This document shows positions 1-8,196 of a DNA stretch of 48,475 nt, one piece after another. The number at the start of each line of letters is the position of its first letter. Position 1 is the stretch's first letter. Location: positions 1-48,475 of the forward strand of contig JAKEGM010000144.1 of assembly GCA_022615575.1 (NCBI GenBank). The letters are read 5' to 3'. The notes under the pieces were generated by a model, which did no database searches, was not told the origin of the DNA, and saw nothing but the letters and a program-made list of their open reading frames with translations. The position numbers and the translations under genes are program-made. This stretch comes from Planctomycetales bacterium. Lineage in GTDB: Bacteria > Planctomycetota > Phycisphaerae > Sedimentisphaerales > Anaerohalosphaeraceae.

Positions 1-3000
1 AGTTTCATCATGTCGAGTTTTCCGGAGCCGAGATGCGGGATTTCGTCGATACCGATGATGTTTTCGCGTTTGGGGATATACAGTTTCGGCAGGTCGCTTT
101 GGGACAGCACCTTATACAGCGTATCGCCCTCAACCTTTTGCCTGTCGTACAGAATCACGATTTGCTCGCCTTTTTTCTCATCCGGCACACTGGTTACCGC
201 CAGCGCCGGCTCATGCAGATTCAGCCCCTGTATTGCCACCTCCTCGATGGTCATGTGGGGGACCATCTCGCCGCCGATCTTGCTGAACCGGCTGAGGCGG
301 TCGTGAATCGTGACAAATCCGTCCTCGTCCACGCTGACAATATCGCCGGTGTTGTACCAGCCGTCCTTGAGAACCTGCTCGGTTTTTTCGGGCAGTTTCA
401 GATAGCCCTTCATCACATTAGGCCCCTTCACATAGAGCAGGCCGGGCTGGCCGAGTTCGACAGGCCGGCCTGTTTCAACATCCAGCACCCTGACCGCCAG
501 TCCCGGAATGGTATGCCCCACCGTACCCTCTTTGGTGCCGACCTGACGTATTCCGCCCACCTGCACATCCGGTATATTGAATGCAATCAACGGGGAACAC
601 TCTGTCGCCCCGTACCCCTCACAGGGACGAACGCCGAACTTCTCTTCAAAGGCATCGATCAGTTTGGTCTTGAGCTTCTCCGCTCCGGCGACAATAAAGC
701 GAACGGTCTTGAAATCGTCCGGCCGGCAGCGGCGCAGGTAGTTGAGCAAAAATGTCGACGTGGCAAAAAACAGCGTTGCTTTTTCGTTTGCTATCGTTTC
801 GCCCACCAGTTTTCCATCGAGGGGATTGGGCACAAAGCAGGCAGGCACTCCTGCAATCAACGGCAGCCACAAGGTACACGTCAGGCCGAATGAATGAAAG
901 AACGGCAGAATGCCGCATAATTTATCGTCTTTGAAGACCTTAAACACCGTCAGGGCACACTCTATATCGCCCTGGATATTGTGATGGGTCAACTCCACCC
1001 CCTTGGGTCTGCCGGAACTGCCGGAAGAGAACAGAATGGCGGCGGTATCATCCGCACTGAAATTACGGCCGACCCGGACCAGTTTTTTACGCGGCCAGAA
1101 CCGCGCCTTAAAGAACGCTTTGCGTTTTTCCGCGTCCGAAATGCCCTCCATCAGGTCTTCCATGAAAAGAACTCCCGGCAGCGACTCCGCCTTCATCTCG
1201 AGTTTTTCCAAAAAGACCCGGCTGGTTAGAACGGCCGTGATCTGGGCGGTTTCAATCATATAGGCCCTGTCGCTTTCAGAGGCGGTGTAGGACATATTCA
1301 CCGCCGTCTTGTTCAGCAGGGCCGCCGCGTAATTGGCCAGCGCCCCGGCCACCGATGAGGGCAAAAAGATGCCGATGCTCTTCTGCCCCGCTGTTTGAGG
1401 TTCAATCTTGTCAGCCAGCGCAGCGGCGGCAATCAATGTTTTGCCGAATGTCAGCCGCTTGCCGGCGGCGTCTGAAATACAGGGTTTATGCCAGTGCTTG
1501 CGGGCGGCCTGAACCAGCGTTTGGCCCAAACTGTGCCGGCTGGATTTTTGGGCGTCGAAATAATCGACCGATAATTCTTCAATCGCCCAGCGAATGTCAC
1601 GACGGGATGAATTCGACGGCAGCGGCTTGCCGAAATGCACGCTGACCGGGCACGGCAGCCGCTGGGGCCAGGCGCTCATCAGATCGCCGTGATAGTGGCT
1701 CAGAATGCTGCCCCACAAACCGCCCAGATACGCCGGGATAATCGGGTAATCCGTTCCCCTGATGATCTTCTCAAAACCCGCATGAAATTTGCCCAGCATT
1801 CCGGTGCGGGTCAGCGCCCCTTCGGCAAAAACACAGACGAGGTATCCCTCATCCAGCGCCCGCCGGGCCTCGTTGAGGGCATTGATAATTTGTTTTGGCT
1901 CGGTGTGGCAGATGGGAATCATCCGTCCCAGCCGAAAGACCCACCCCATCCACGGATTTTTGTAAATGGACTTATCCATCACAAACCGAATCCGCCGCTG
2001 CTGCGTGGCCATCAGCACCACCGCATCCGCCCATGAGACATGGTTGGACACAATCAGAGCCGGTCCTTCGATTGGGATATTTTCTTCGCCCTCGACCTTG
2101 ATTCGATAGACCAGCCGGGTAATCAGCACGACAATCAGCCGCACCAGAAAATCCGGCAGAATCATCACCGTCCCGACAGCCAATGTCAGCGTCAGCAGTC
2201 CCCACACCAAAAACATCCATCGTGACGACACACCCATATTTCCGCAGACAATCTTTACCAGCAATGCCGCCAGAAGGACTCCAATCCACCCCAGAAAGCT
2301 GGAGGCCGCCAGCACCCGTCCCCGTATCTGCCGGGGCGCCTTCCACTGAATGAACGAATGAATCGGAACGATATACAGCCCGCAACTGATGCCCATCAGA
2401 ACAATCAGCATAAAAATCCCCCAGTGGGGATAACTGAGAATCGCCAGCGGAGCCGATGTTTCGACGGCGGAAACCGTCCCCAAGCCGATGGATGTAACGG
2501 CCATTCCAATGGCGCCCAGCGGCACAATGCCCATTTCCACCGTGCGACCGCTGAGCCGTCCGGCCAGATAGGAGCCAATGCCGATGCCGACTGCCGCAAG
2601 CACAAACAAAAAGCCGCTGTCGATATCGCTGTAACCGCAGACCTCCATGCCGTAAGGTATCAGGTTGATCTTGGCAAAGCCGCCAATCAGCATAAAGTAA
2701 GCGCTGGCCCAGATGGTCAGCATCAGTTCGCGGTCATGCCTGACCTGCCGCAGCGTGCTATAGACATCTTTGACAAACAGCAGGGAGGCCCTGGATTTTT
2801 CCCCCACCGGTTTTGTCTTGCCGATGCGCATGCTGGTCAACAGCCCGACGACGGCAATCGCGATACAGACCATGCTGGCCAGACCAAAATTGCGGCCCGT
2901 AATCTTGGCCAGGAACGGTCCGGCGGCAGCGCCCAGAACAATCGACAGATAGGTCATGCTCTCCAGAAAGCTGTTGGCCCTGGAAATCTGGTCTTTATGC

Positions 3001-3401
3001 ACCAGTTCCGGAATAATGCCGTATTTGCATGGGCCGAAAAAGGCGCTCTGGGCACACATCAAAAACAGGGCCGCATAAATCCCCATCGCAAAATTGAAGT
3101 AAAAAATCACACACCCCAGAACCATGATGACAAGTTCTGCAGCCTTGGCTATCACAATGACGGCCTGTTTGCTGAACCGGTCGGCCAGCGTACCGGCAAA
3201 CGGCGTGAACATCAGAAACGGCACCACAAAGATAATGGCCGCAATGGCGTTGATGTCCGCTTTTTTGTCCGCTCCCAGCAGGCCGATTAAAAAGAATATC
3301 ATCAGACCCTGAAACACATTGTCGTTGAGGGCGCCCAAAAACTGCGTGGCGTTGTGCCAGTCAAACGACCGGCTCATCTTCATGGAATGGTCCGTACCCA
3401 C
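1..3401 (-). CDS. LplT-PlsC-Aas triple fusion: MFS lysophospholipid flippase, acyltransferase and acyl-ACP synthetase (3' end outside window)
   Basis: This open frame runs off the left edge, so only about 1133 codons are visible. Residues 1-430 are a multi-helix MFS transporter opening with FLGALNDNVFQ, the LplT-type start. A PlsC acyltransferase follows: NHVSWAD (HX4D) near residue 452 and FAEGALTRTG near 524. The C-terminal third is an AMP-binding enzyme with P-loop SSGSSGRPKG near 790, GYGATECSP, YNTGD and, at the window edge, GSGKLD carrying the expected catalytic lysine, so probably only a few dozen residues are missing. In E. coli LplT imports lysophospholipids and Aas re-acylates them; here all three activities are on one chain, which suggests membrane phospholipid repair. 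GTG at 3401 is preferred because GGGAGG lies 6 bases upstream; ATG at 3383 is the alternative. The family assignment is firm, the substrate is inferred. Confidence 0.9.
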   Translation of the reverse strand, partial: MGTDHSMKMSRSFDWHNATQFLGALNDNVFQGLMIFFLIGLLGADKKADINAIAAIIFVVPFLMFTPFAGTLADRFSKQAVIVIAKAAELVIMVLGCVIFYFNFAMGIYAALFLMCAQSAFFGPCKYGIIPELVHKDQISRANSFLESMTYLSIVLGAAAGPFLAKITGRNFGLASMVCIAIAVVGLLTSMRIGKTKPVGEKSRASLLFVKDVYSTLRQVRHDRELMLTIWASAYFMLIGGFAKINLIPYGMEVCGYSDIDSGFLFVLAAVGIGIGSYLAGRLSGRTVEMGIVPLGAIGMAVTSIGLGTVSAVETSAPLAILSYPHWGIFMLIVLMGISCGLYIVPIHSFIQWKAPRQIRGRVLAASSFLGWIGVLLAALLVKIVCGNMGVSSRWMFLVWGLLTLTLAVGTVMILPDFLVRLIVVLITRLVYRIKVEGEENIPIEGPALIVSNHVSWADAVVLMATQQRRIRFVMDKSIYKNPWMGWVFRLGRMIPICHTEPKQIINALNEARRALDEGYLVCVFAEGALTRTGMLGKFHAGFEKIIRGTDYPIIPAYLGGLWGSILSHYHGDLMSAWPQRLPCPVSVHFGKPLPSNSSRRDIRWAIEELSVDYFDAQKSSRHSLGQTLVQAARKHWHKPCISDAAGKRLTFGKTLIAAAALADKIEPQTAGQKSIGIFLPSSVAGALANYAAALLNKTAVNMSYTASESDRAYMIETAQITAVLTSRVFLEKLEMKAESLPGVLFMEDLMEGISDAEKRKAFFKARFWPRKKLVRVGRNFSADDTAAILFSSGSSGRPKGVELTHHNIQGDIECALTVFKVFKDDKLCGILPFFHSFGLTCTLWLPLIAGVPACFVPNPLDGKLVGETIANEKATLFFATSTFLLNYLRRCRPDDFKTVRFIVAGAEKLKTKLIDAFEEKFGVRPCEGYGATECSPLIAFNIPDVQVGGIRQVGTKEGTVGHTIPGLAVRVLDVETGRPVELGQPGLLYVKGPNVMKGYLKLPEKTEQVLKDGWYNTGDIVSVDEDGFVTIHDRLSRFSKIGGEMVPHMTIEEVAIQGLNLHEPALAVTSVPDEKKGEQIVILYDRQKVEGDTLYKVLSQSDLPKLYIPKRENIIGIDEIPHLGSGKLDMMK

Positions 3402-3451
3402 TGTTCGCCTCCCTGACTTTTGAAATCATCGGTTTTCTACTGACCCTGTTA

Positions 3452-3483
3452 TTTTAGACGGGATGAACAGGATTTACAGGATA
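3452..3483. repeat. Degenerate intergenic repeat, GACGGGAT-AACAGGATTTACAGGAT family
   Basis: The spacer between the triple fusion and the next gene carries a stretch built from TTTTAGACGGGAT followed by AACAGGATTTACAGGAT. The same 13-base opening recurs at about 47128-47140, followed there by TACAGGATTTT. Two distant copies of a low-information phrase in non-coding DNA mark a dispersed repeat family. No gene is visible in this 126-base spacer. Confidence 0.6.
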
Positions 3484-3527
3484 TAATTACAAAAAATCTC
3501 GGTTATCCGATTCCTCCCGCCAAACAT

Positions 3528-4610
3528 CTATTCCGCCTTTTGGCTGCCGCAGTGTTCACAGTACGGCAGAAGTGCGTGGCGGATGCCGCCGCACTGGCCG
3601 CATTTGTCATATAAATTCGTGCCGCAGGACGGACAGCTATACGGTCCCTGCCGTGCCGCATCAACCGATTGGCCGGCCAGAACCTGCGCTTTTTTATGCA
3701 GCCCGCCGATATACCGCAGCGGCCCCGTGCGGATGGGTTTGCTGCAGACCGGGCAGATGCACTTGTCGTAATGCTGCTGATACTGCTTGATGAGCAAATC
3801 CTTTTTCGGCGCGACAATCATCCGAATCAGATAAATCAGAATTCTCACCACGATCGCGGTAACCACCACCCACGCGATATACTTAAAATACCTGCTGGGG
3901 AAATATTCGTGGGCTACCAGCGCAATCTTAACAAATGCCGCCAGGAACGCCGCCCATACCAGCGGCCAGTAAGCCCCCGTACGGAACTTCATGAATAAAT
4001 ACGACACAACCAGAAACACCGGCACCAGAAACGATAATTTGAGAACGGCAACCCTGAACCGGTATTGTTCCAACAGTTTTCTTTCCTTGACACGCGCATC
4101 GTCTTCCAGTTTCTTTGTCGTTTCTGAAATGGCTGACAGGGCATCATCTTTTTGCTGACGCTGTTTGACCAGTTCCGAAATTTCCAAGATGTACTGCTGA
4201 TTCTGCTTTTGGTTTTCCAGAAACCACGTCTGGCTGTCCTGCAGGGTCTTGACGCTTTCAGCAGGAAACTCCTGTCCCTTTTCAATGTATTGCTTCTGAA
4301 TCGAAAGCAGTTGATTCATCGTGGTTTGGAGACTGTTGGTGCTGCTGTTCAACTCCCGCTGCTGTTCCCGGAGCGTATCGATCCGACGGTTCAGACCAGC
4401 AACATCTTTCTGCAACTGGTCACTCTCATCATCTATCTGCTGAGAAACAAATTCACGGCGAACGCTCAGCCAGTCCGGCTGTTTCATTGTGCCGATGTCG
4501 CCCTCAATGAAACTCAAGAGCCAGAAAAACAGCACGCCCAGAACAACCCCCAGCGCCGCAATAAAAAACCGCACACCCCACGACCCTTTTGCTTTTTGTT
4601 TTGTTTCCAT
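3528..4610 (-). CDS. Membrane protein with long coiled coil and C-terminal zinc ribbons, function unknown
   Basis: 360 residues. One N-terminal membrane helix (about 13-35) is followed by a hydrophilic, Gln/Glu/Lys-rich region with coiled-coil character (50-185). Three further hydrophobic segments follow (about 188-207, 213-233, 243-264). The C-terminus has four cysteine pairs: C286/C289, C326/C329, C337/C340 and C351/C354, in CPVC, CPSC, CGQC and CEHC contexts, i.e. two zinc-ribbon units. If the helices are placed correctly, the coiled coil lies on one side of the membrane and the zinc ribbons in the cytoplasm. I do not recognise the family. Start: ATG at 4610 with AAAGG upstream. It shares its strand with the hydrolase gene upstream, but the 134-base repeat-rich gap means co-transcription is uncertain. 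Confidence 0.8.
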   Translation of the reverse strand: METKQKAKGSWGVRFFIAALGVVLGVLFFWLLSFIEGDIGTMKQPDWLSVRREFVSQQIDDESDQLQKDVAGLNRRIDTLREQQRELNSSTNSLQTTMNQLLSIQKQYIEKGQEFPAESVKTLQDSQTWFLENQKQNQQYILEISELVKQRQQKDDALSAISETTKKLEDDARVKERKLLEQYRFRVAVLKLSFLVPVFLVVSYLFMKFRTGAYWPLVWAAFLAAFVKIALVAHEYFPSRYFKYIAWVVVTAIVVRILIYLIRMIVAPKKDLLIKQYQQHYDKCICPVCSKPIRTGPLRYIGGLHKKAQVLAGQSVDAARQGPYSCPSCGTNLYDKCGQCGGIRHALLPYCEHCGSQKAE

Positions 4611-4629
4611 AATTTACCTTTCTTTTTTA

Positions 4630-4770
4630 TCCACAGATTTTATTTTCAATTTTCGATTTTCAAATTTGAAAATTGCAGTTTGAAAATCCCACACTCCGTG
4701 TTCCCTGTATTCCCACATTCGTATATTCCTGTATTCCTGGGTTCTTATGTTCCTAAGTTCTTATGTTCTT
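4630..4770. repeat. AT-rich degenerate short-repeat spacer overlapping the end of the hydrolase gene
   Basis: On the plus strand the spacer has TTTTCAATTTTCGATTTTC phrases near 4645-4665, then loosely tandem 9-11-base units such as GTATTCCTG, TTATGTTCC and TTATGTTCTT from about 4700 to 4770. The tandem units run into the hydrolase gene and encode its last residues and stop codon (EHKNLGT). Confidence 0.65.
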
Positions 4771-5728
4771 GCAGAAAACTCCCTACACTTTCCAACGCCC
4801 GCCGTTTATATTCCATTGCCTCATTGAAGAGTTCATGGTTGGCACCGGGTATGAGTTCGATGCGGACGTTTGGGAATTTCCGGCGGATCAGCCCCAAGTT
4901 GTATTTCCAGTCCACGGTGCCGTCTTTGTCGCCCTGCAGGACCAGAATCTCCCCCTCACAGGAAGGCATTGCTTCGATTTTGTCGTTCCAGTCAAACAGG
5001 GCCTTGACCCACTTGAGCGAAAGGTATTTGGCGTGCAGGCAGTCCTGTGTTTTGTTGAAAATCAGAAACTCCTTATCCGAGGAATTTTTGCGATGGAAAC
5101 GGGCGATCTTATCGGTGAATTGCTTATAAACCCTGTACGTTCCCTTGGACTGCTCATAGGCCGTCCAGTGAAGCAACGGGGCAGCCAGGACGATTTTTTC
5201 AATATCTCCGACGATGTTTTCCAGCATCATCTCAATCAGAATCGCCGCGCCGGTACTGAAACCAACAGCGTAATACGGCCCCTCAAGATGCCTGTGAACC
5301 AGCCGCATAAAATCCTGCGTCGTCTGAATATACTGATCGAACGAATCGATGGCTGCCGTCTCTCCGGAAGAAAGGCCGTGGCCGGGCAGGTCATACACCG
5401 CCGCCGCAAAGCCGTTGTCCAGCAGACACCGAATCAGATGCCGGACTTGGCCGGTATGATTGAGATAGCCGTGCAACAGCACAACCGTCGCGGTATATCG
5501 GGAGGGTTTATACAGATGCGCCGCCAAGGTAAACCCCGCCGATTCAAACGAGCCGAAGCGATGTTCGGCCCCGCACCAATCGCCGTCTAAGCCATAATGG
5601 GAAAAATAATCCACCACCGCCGGCGGATACCCGGCCGGATCGACCTTCTCAATCGGCTCGATGGTCAGTTGGTCCCTCAACGTCGTTGGCTCCCGATTCA
5701 TCGTCTCTTGTTCCATTATTTGTACCAT
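4745..5728 (-). CDS. Alpha/beta hydrolase, serine aminopeptidase S33 / monoacylglycerol-lipase type
   Basis: 327 residues from the chosen start. The fold is clear: VVLLHGYLNH (oxyanion region, about 82-91), YDLPGHGLSSGE (112-123), nucleophile elbow GFSTG with Ser158, an acid in LQGDKDGTVD (Asp269 likely) and GANHE with His298. This matches lysophospholipase/monoglyceride-lipase-like hydrolases; the substrate cannot be read from sequence. No signal peptide is visible. The frame stays open upstream to a TTG at 5755, but GGAGG at 5733-5737 lies just before ATG 5728 (spacing 4, slightly short), so I start there; ATG 5716 is a weaker option. The last codons lie in the degenerate repeat tract downstream. 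It may belong to the same transcript as the Skp-like gene, whose stop is 65 bases upstream. Confidence 0.85.
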   Translation of the reverse strand: MVQIMEQETMNREPTTLRDQLTIEPIEKVDPAGYPPAVVDYFSHYGLDGDWCGAEHRFGSFESAGFTLAAHLYKPSRYTATVVLLHGYLNHTGQVRHLIRCLLDNGFAAAVYDLPGHGLSSGETAAIDSFDQYIQTTQDFMRLVHRHLEGPYYAVGFSTGAAILIEMMLENIVGDIEKIVLAAPLLHWTAYEQSKGTYRVYKQFTDKIARFHRKNSSDKEFLIFNKTQDCLHAKYLSLKWVKALFDWNDKIEAMPSCEGEILVLQGDKDGTVDWKYNLGLIRRKFPNVRIELIPGANHELFNEAMEYKRRALESVGSFLQEHKNLGT

Positions 5729-5793
5729 AACACCTCCAAAAACGCAACTATTCAATCTTTGCGTTTAAAAGCCCCTTCTGCCGACGGATTACT

Positions 5794-6354
5794 CTAAAAA
5801 TTCGGGTCTTCTCTTTCAAGACGCTCGATTTCTTCAGCACTGATGGGCTTGTGGTCCTTTAACTGGCCTATCCATTCATACGCCTTCTGACGCGGATTGA
5901 ATAACTTTGCCAGTTCCATCGTTACATCCACGACTTCCGCATCATCCGCCAGGTAATCGCATTCCCACTTGCTGACAATCACATCGACGCCGGCGGCTTT
6001 AGCAACTTCCGGAATCTTATCTTTGACCTTCTCCAGATATTCATGCATCGGTGCAGTCCCAAACCCTTGTAAATGCATTTTTGCCTGCTGTGCAGGAAAC
6101 CATGCTTCCAGTTCCTTAACCTTTTCAGCATTTCCATCTTTTTTCGCCTGTTCCAGGGCCGCCATCTTTCCTTTTAAAATCTTGTCCCAATGTTCGGAAT
6201 TGCCATACGCAATCGCGATGCCCCGGCTGTCATAGACACCTACCCGCAGCAGTTTCTTTTTTTCTGCCGCACTCACACGCTGAACCGAGTTGAACAGGGA
6301 TGCCGCGCCGAGCGACAACACAACCAATCCTAAAACCATCATTTTGCGTTTCAT
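5794..6354 (-). CDS. Small secreted protein, distantly OmpH/Skp-like
   Basis: 186 residues from ATG 6354 (AGG 5 bases upstream). An in-frame ATG at 6372 would add six residues and has a weaker site. The N-terminus MKRKMMVLGLVVLSLGAASL is a typical Sec signal, probably cleaved after a VSA or SAA site near residues 26-30. The mature part is charged and helical. Its end, with VDVIVSKWECDYLADDAEVVDVT then MELAKLFNP in outline, resembles the C-terminal strand-helix of OmpH/Skp periplasmic chaperones, where a VDxVVxK segment is followed by DVTxxVxxxLN. The similarity is weak and remembered, not computed. The start lies about 40 bases after the radical SAM stop, so the two are probably one operon. 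Confidence 0.75.
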   Translation of the reverse strand: MKRKMMVLGLVVLSLGAASLFNSVQRVSAAEKKKLLRVGVYDSRGIAIAYGNSEHWDKILKGKMAALEQAKKDGNAEKVKELEAWFPAQQAKMHLQGFGTAPMHEYLEKVKDKIPEVAKAAGVDVIVSKWECDYLADDAEVVDVTMELAKLFNPRQKAYEWIGQLKDHKPISAEEIERLEREDPNF

Positions 6355-6394
6355 TTCAACCTTTCCTTTCATTCTAATAATTATCCTTCATACG

Positions 6395-7783
6395 TTAACT
6401 TTCCAAATGCGCAACGAGCGATTTTTTGCAAATTGGAAATCGAAAATCGGCCATTGAAAGTCTCTTTCGGGCCGGGTTGTATCCTCTGATCCCGAACACA
6501 ACCGTCCTGCCGAAGTAGGCCCAGTTCAGGACAAACGGATAAATAAAATGCAACAGGCCTTTTGGAGTACAAAGCCAGCGGACGGCACGACGCACAATCC
6601 GCCATGGGGCATAATACTTTCGGATGACCCAGTCCGCTCCGGCCTGCAGTTGTTCCGGACACATGGACCTGGGTTCATAAACGACATGGCGGTAATCGTA
6701 ATGCTCATAATCCGCATCAATAATGCGGTCTTTCATTTCTTCATAAAGAATCGTTCCCGGCAGCGGCGTCAGAATTGAAACCTGAATGGCATCGATTCCG
6801 ATTTTTTCCAGCATCCTGAAGGTCGCTTCAAAAACGTTGGTTTTATCCTCATCAAAGCCGAAAATCACGCCGGACTCTACAAAAATCCCGTGCCTGTGGA
6901 TTGTGCCAACCGCTTTCCGGTACTTTTGGGGGGCGTTAAAACCTTTCTCCGATTCGGCCAGATTGTGCACATTAAACGTCTCCAGTCCGATGAACAACCC
7001 CACGCAGCCGGCTTTGGCCAATGCGGTCAAGAGCTGCTCATCCTCGGCAATCTCAATGGAGGCCTGGGTAATCCAGTGTTTCTTTAACGGGATTAACTTT
7101 TCGAGCAGAGTCAATGCATAGTCCCGGTTCTGGGTCAGGTTATCATCAACAAACATAAAGAATTTCGAGCCGAAAGAGCCGATCTCGCCAACGACCTCAT
7201 CGACCGGACGGGTGTAATGATGGGCTTTGTAAACGGCGCTGATGGAGCAGAATCGGCACTTGTTTTTGCAGCCCATCGTTGCATAGGTTGCGTTGTGCGT
7301 CGAATACTTCTCCGAATGAATCATCTCTCTGGGCAGTGCTGCAGGAACCGCACCAGCAGCGTTGCCGTAATAGATTCGCTCCAGTCGCCCGCGGCGAACA
7401 TCTTCACACAGGCGAGGCCAGGCCTCGAAGGCAGGCCCAACGACGACCGCGTCTGCGTGCTTCAACGCCGCCTGCGGATTTAAACTTGGAAAAAATCCGC
7501 CCAGCACAACGGGAATATGCTTCTCCTTAAACAAAGCGCACAGCTCAAATGCCCGCGGGGCCGTAGCAGTCATGCAGGTAATACCCACCAGGTCAAAACG
7601 CTCGTTGAGCGGCACATCCTCAATCTGCTCATCTACCAGCCGAATTTCTGCATCCGCCGGTGATAATTTTGCTACCGTTAACAGCGACAGCATTGAAAAG
7701 CGAAAGGTCTTGCCGTTAAACAGCTTCCGGCAAGCGATTTTTCGCCAGTTCCCCGAGGCGGGTGATATCAGCAATATCTTCAT
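6395..7783 (-). CDS. B12-binding-type radical SAM protein
   Basis: 462 residues from ATG 7783, preferred over ATG 7804 because AGAAGG lies 8 bases upstream. Residues 1-135 form a Rossmann-like cobalamin-binding-type domain (MKILLISP, IRLVDE, DLVGITCMTATAPRA, IPVVLGG). I do not see a DxHxxG motif, as is common for this radical SAM class. The radical SAM core has C172-x3-C176-x2-C179 (GCKNKCRFC), FVDDN, GLFIGLET and SGVIFGFDED, and PLPGTILYEEM near the end of the barrel. Members do methylations, ring rearrangements and other difficult C-C chemistry; the substrate is unknown here. It starts 17 bases after the peptide gene and is followed by the Skp-like secreted protein. The final residues (RLSMADFRFPICKK) are read from a repeat of the ATTTTCGATTTCCAATTTGC type, so the natural C-terminus may have been extended. 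Confidence 0.9.
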   Translation of the reverse strand: MKILLISPASGNWRKIACRKLFNGKTFRFSMLSLLTVAKLSPADAEIRLVDEQIEDVPLNERFDLVGITCMTATAPRAFELCALFKEKHIPVVLGGFFPSLNPQAALKHADAVVVGPAFEAWPRLCEDVRRGRLERIYYGNAAGAVPAALPREMIHSEKYSTHNATYATMGCKNKCRFCSISAVYKAHHYTRPVDEVVGEIGSFGSKFFMFVDDNLTQNRDYALTLLEKLIPLKKHWITQASIEIAEDEQLLTALAKAGCVGLFIGLETFNVHNLAESEKGFNAPQKYRKAVGTIHRHGIFVESGVIFGFDEDKTNVFEATFRMLEKIGIDAIQVSILTPLPGTILYEEMKDRIIDADYEHYDYRHVVYEPRSMCPEQLQAGADWVIRKYYAPWRIVRRAVRWLCTPKGLLHFIYPFVLNWAYFGRTVVFGIRGYNPARKRLSMADFRFPICKKSLVAHLES

Positions 7784-7800
7784 ATTCACGGCCTTCTTTC

Positions 7801-8006
7801 TCATATGATTTTTGAGTCCATCGTTTGATTTATAGCGGCATTATGGGTGCTTATAGCGACAGTATGGACATTGATGAGCATGTTTGAGGGGTTGCCAATG
7901 AGGATTTCAAATGCCGGGTCCCCAATACCTTCTTTCCCACGAAGAGAAGCAATATCATCAACGCTATTGCGATTCCCCGAGTTATGCTGTTTGTTTTCGA
8001 TTCCAT
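7801..8006 (-). CDS. Small membrane or secreted peptide gene split over two frames (candidate -1 frameshift)
   Basis: ATG 8006 has AAAGGAG 7 bases upstream. Frame A gives MESKTNSITR then a hydrophobic stretch GIAIALMILLLFVG, like a signal peptide or membrane anchor, and continues out of context to a TAA at 7851-7853 (51 residues). Frame B (-1) has no usable start but reads KEGIGDPAFEILIGNPSNM then LINVHTVAISTHNAAIN and stops at 7801-7803, 17 bases before the radical SAM start. Frame B looks like real protein, frame A after the hydrophobic part does not. The frames join at G GGA AAG (7932-7938), a canonical X XXY YYZ slippery heptamer, giving about 68 residues. A missing base or a decayed gene is an equal alternative. 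No function is known; the position suggests a partner or substrate of the radical SAM enzyme. Confidence 0.5.
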
Positions 8007-8057
8007 TTCATTTCTCCTTTCAAGGTCTTAAGTTTCAAATACATCCGTTTAACATAC

Positions 8058-8073
8058 AACAATCCCCGTGCCA
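8058..8073 (-). promoter_or_regulatory. Sigma-54 (-24/-12) promoter for the peptide/radical-SAM operon
   Basis: Read on the minus strand: C-TGGCACG-GGGA-TTGTT. The -24 element is a perfect TGGCACG, the spacing to -12 is exact, and the -12 element is TTGT instead of TTGC. It lies 53 bases upstream of the peptide start codon and faces away from a divergently transcribed sigma-54 activator, the context expected of its target. Confidence 0.7.
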
Positions 8074-8159
8074 GACACCGGAAGTAATTCTAACTGCTTA
8101 TTTTATAATATTTTATGTGTTTTACGGTGGATTCTTTGATACATTATTTTCTTTTTTTA

Positions 8160-8189
8160 TTGACATATTATGTACAGAGACGGTACATT
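8160..8189 (+). promoter_or_regulatory. Sigma-70-type promoter of the sigma-54 activator; transcript predicted near-leaderless
   Basis: TTGACA at 8160-8165, an 18-base spacer and TACATT at 8184-8189. The start codon preferred for the activator is at 8196, 7 bases past the -10 box, so the mRNA would begin at or very near the ATG, and no Shine-Dalgarno sequence is visible there. Confidence 0.55.
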
Positions 8190-8196
8190 CTATGTA
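8163..8196. promoter_or_regulatory. Tandem ACAT-N3-ATGT dyads, candidate enhancer/operator of the sigma-54 activator
   Basis: Two dyads, ACAT-ATT-ATGT (8163-8173) and TACAT-TCT-ATGTA (8184-8196), have their ACAT half-sites 22 bases apart, i.e. two helical turns. Together they also form ATGTAC-N7-GTACAT (8170-8188). They cover the activator's spacer, -10 box and start codon, and lie about 110-130 bases upstream of the divergent sigma-54 promoter, the usual place for an upstream activating sequence. Confidence 0.6.

Noticed and set aside
33-893. 286-codon plus-strand open frame
   Set aside because: Shadow of the AMP-binding domain on the minus strand, which has all expected motifs.
2358-3290. 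310-codon plus-strand open frame
   Set aside because: Shadow of the MFS domain; His/Gln/Asn-rich translation typical of antisense frames to membrane helices.
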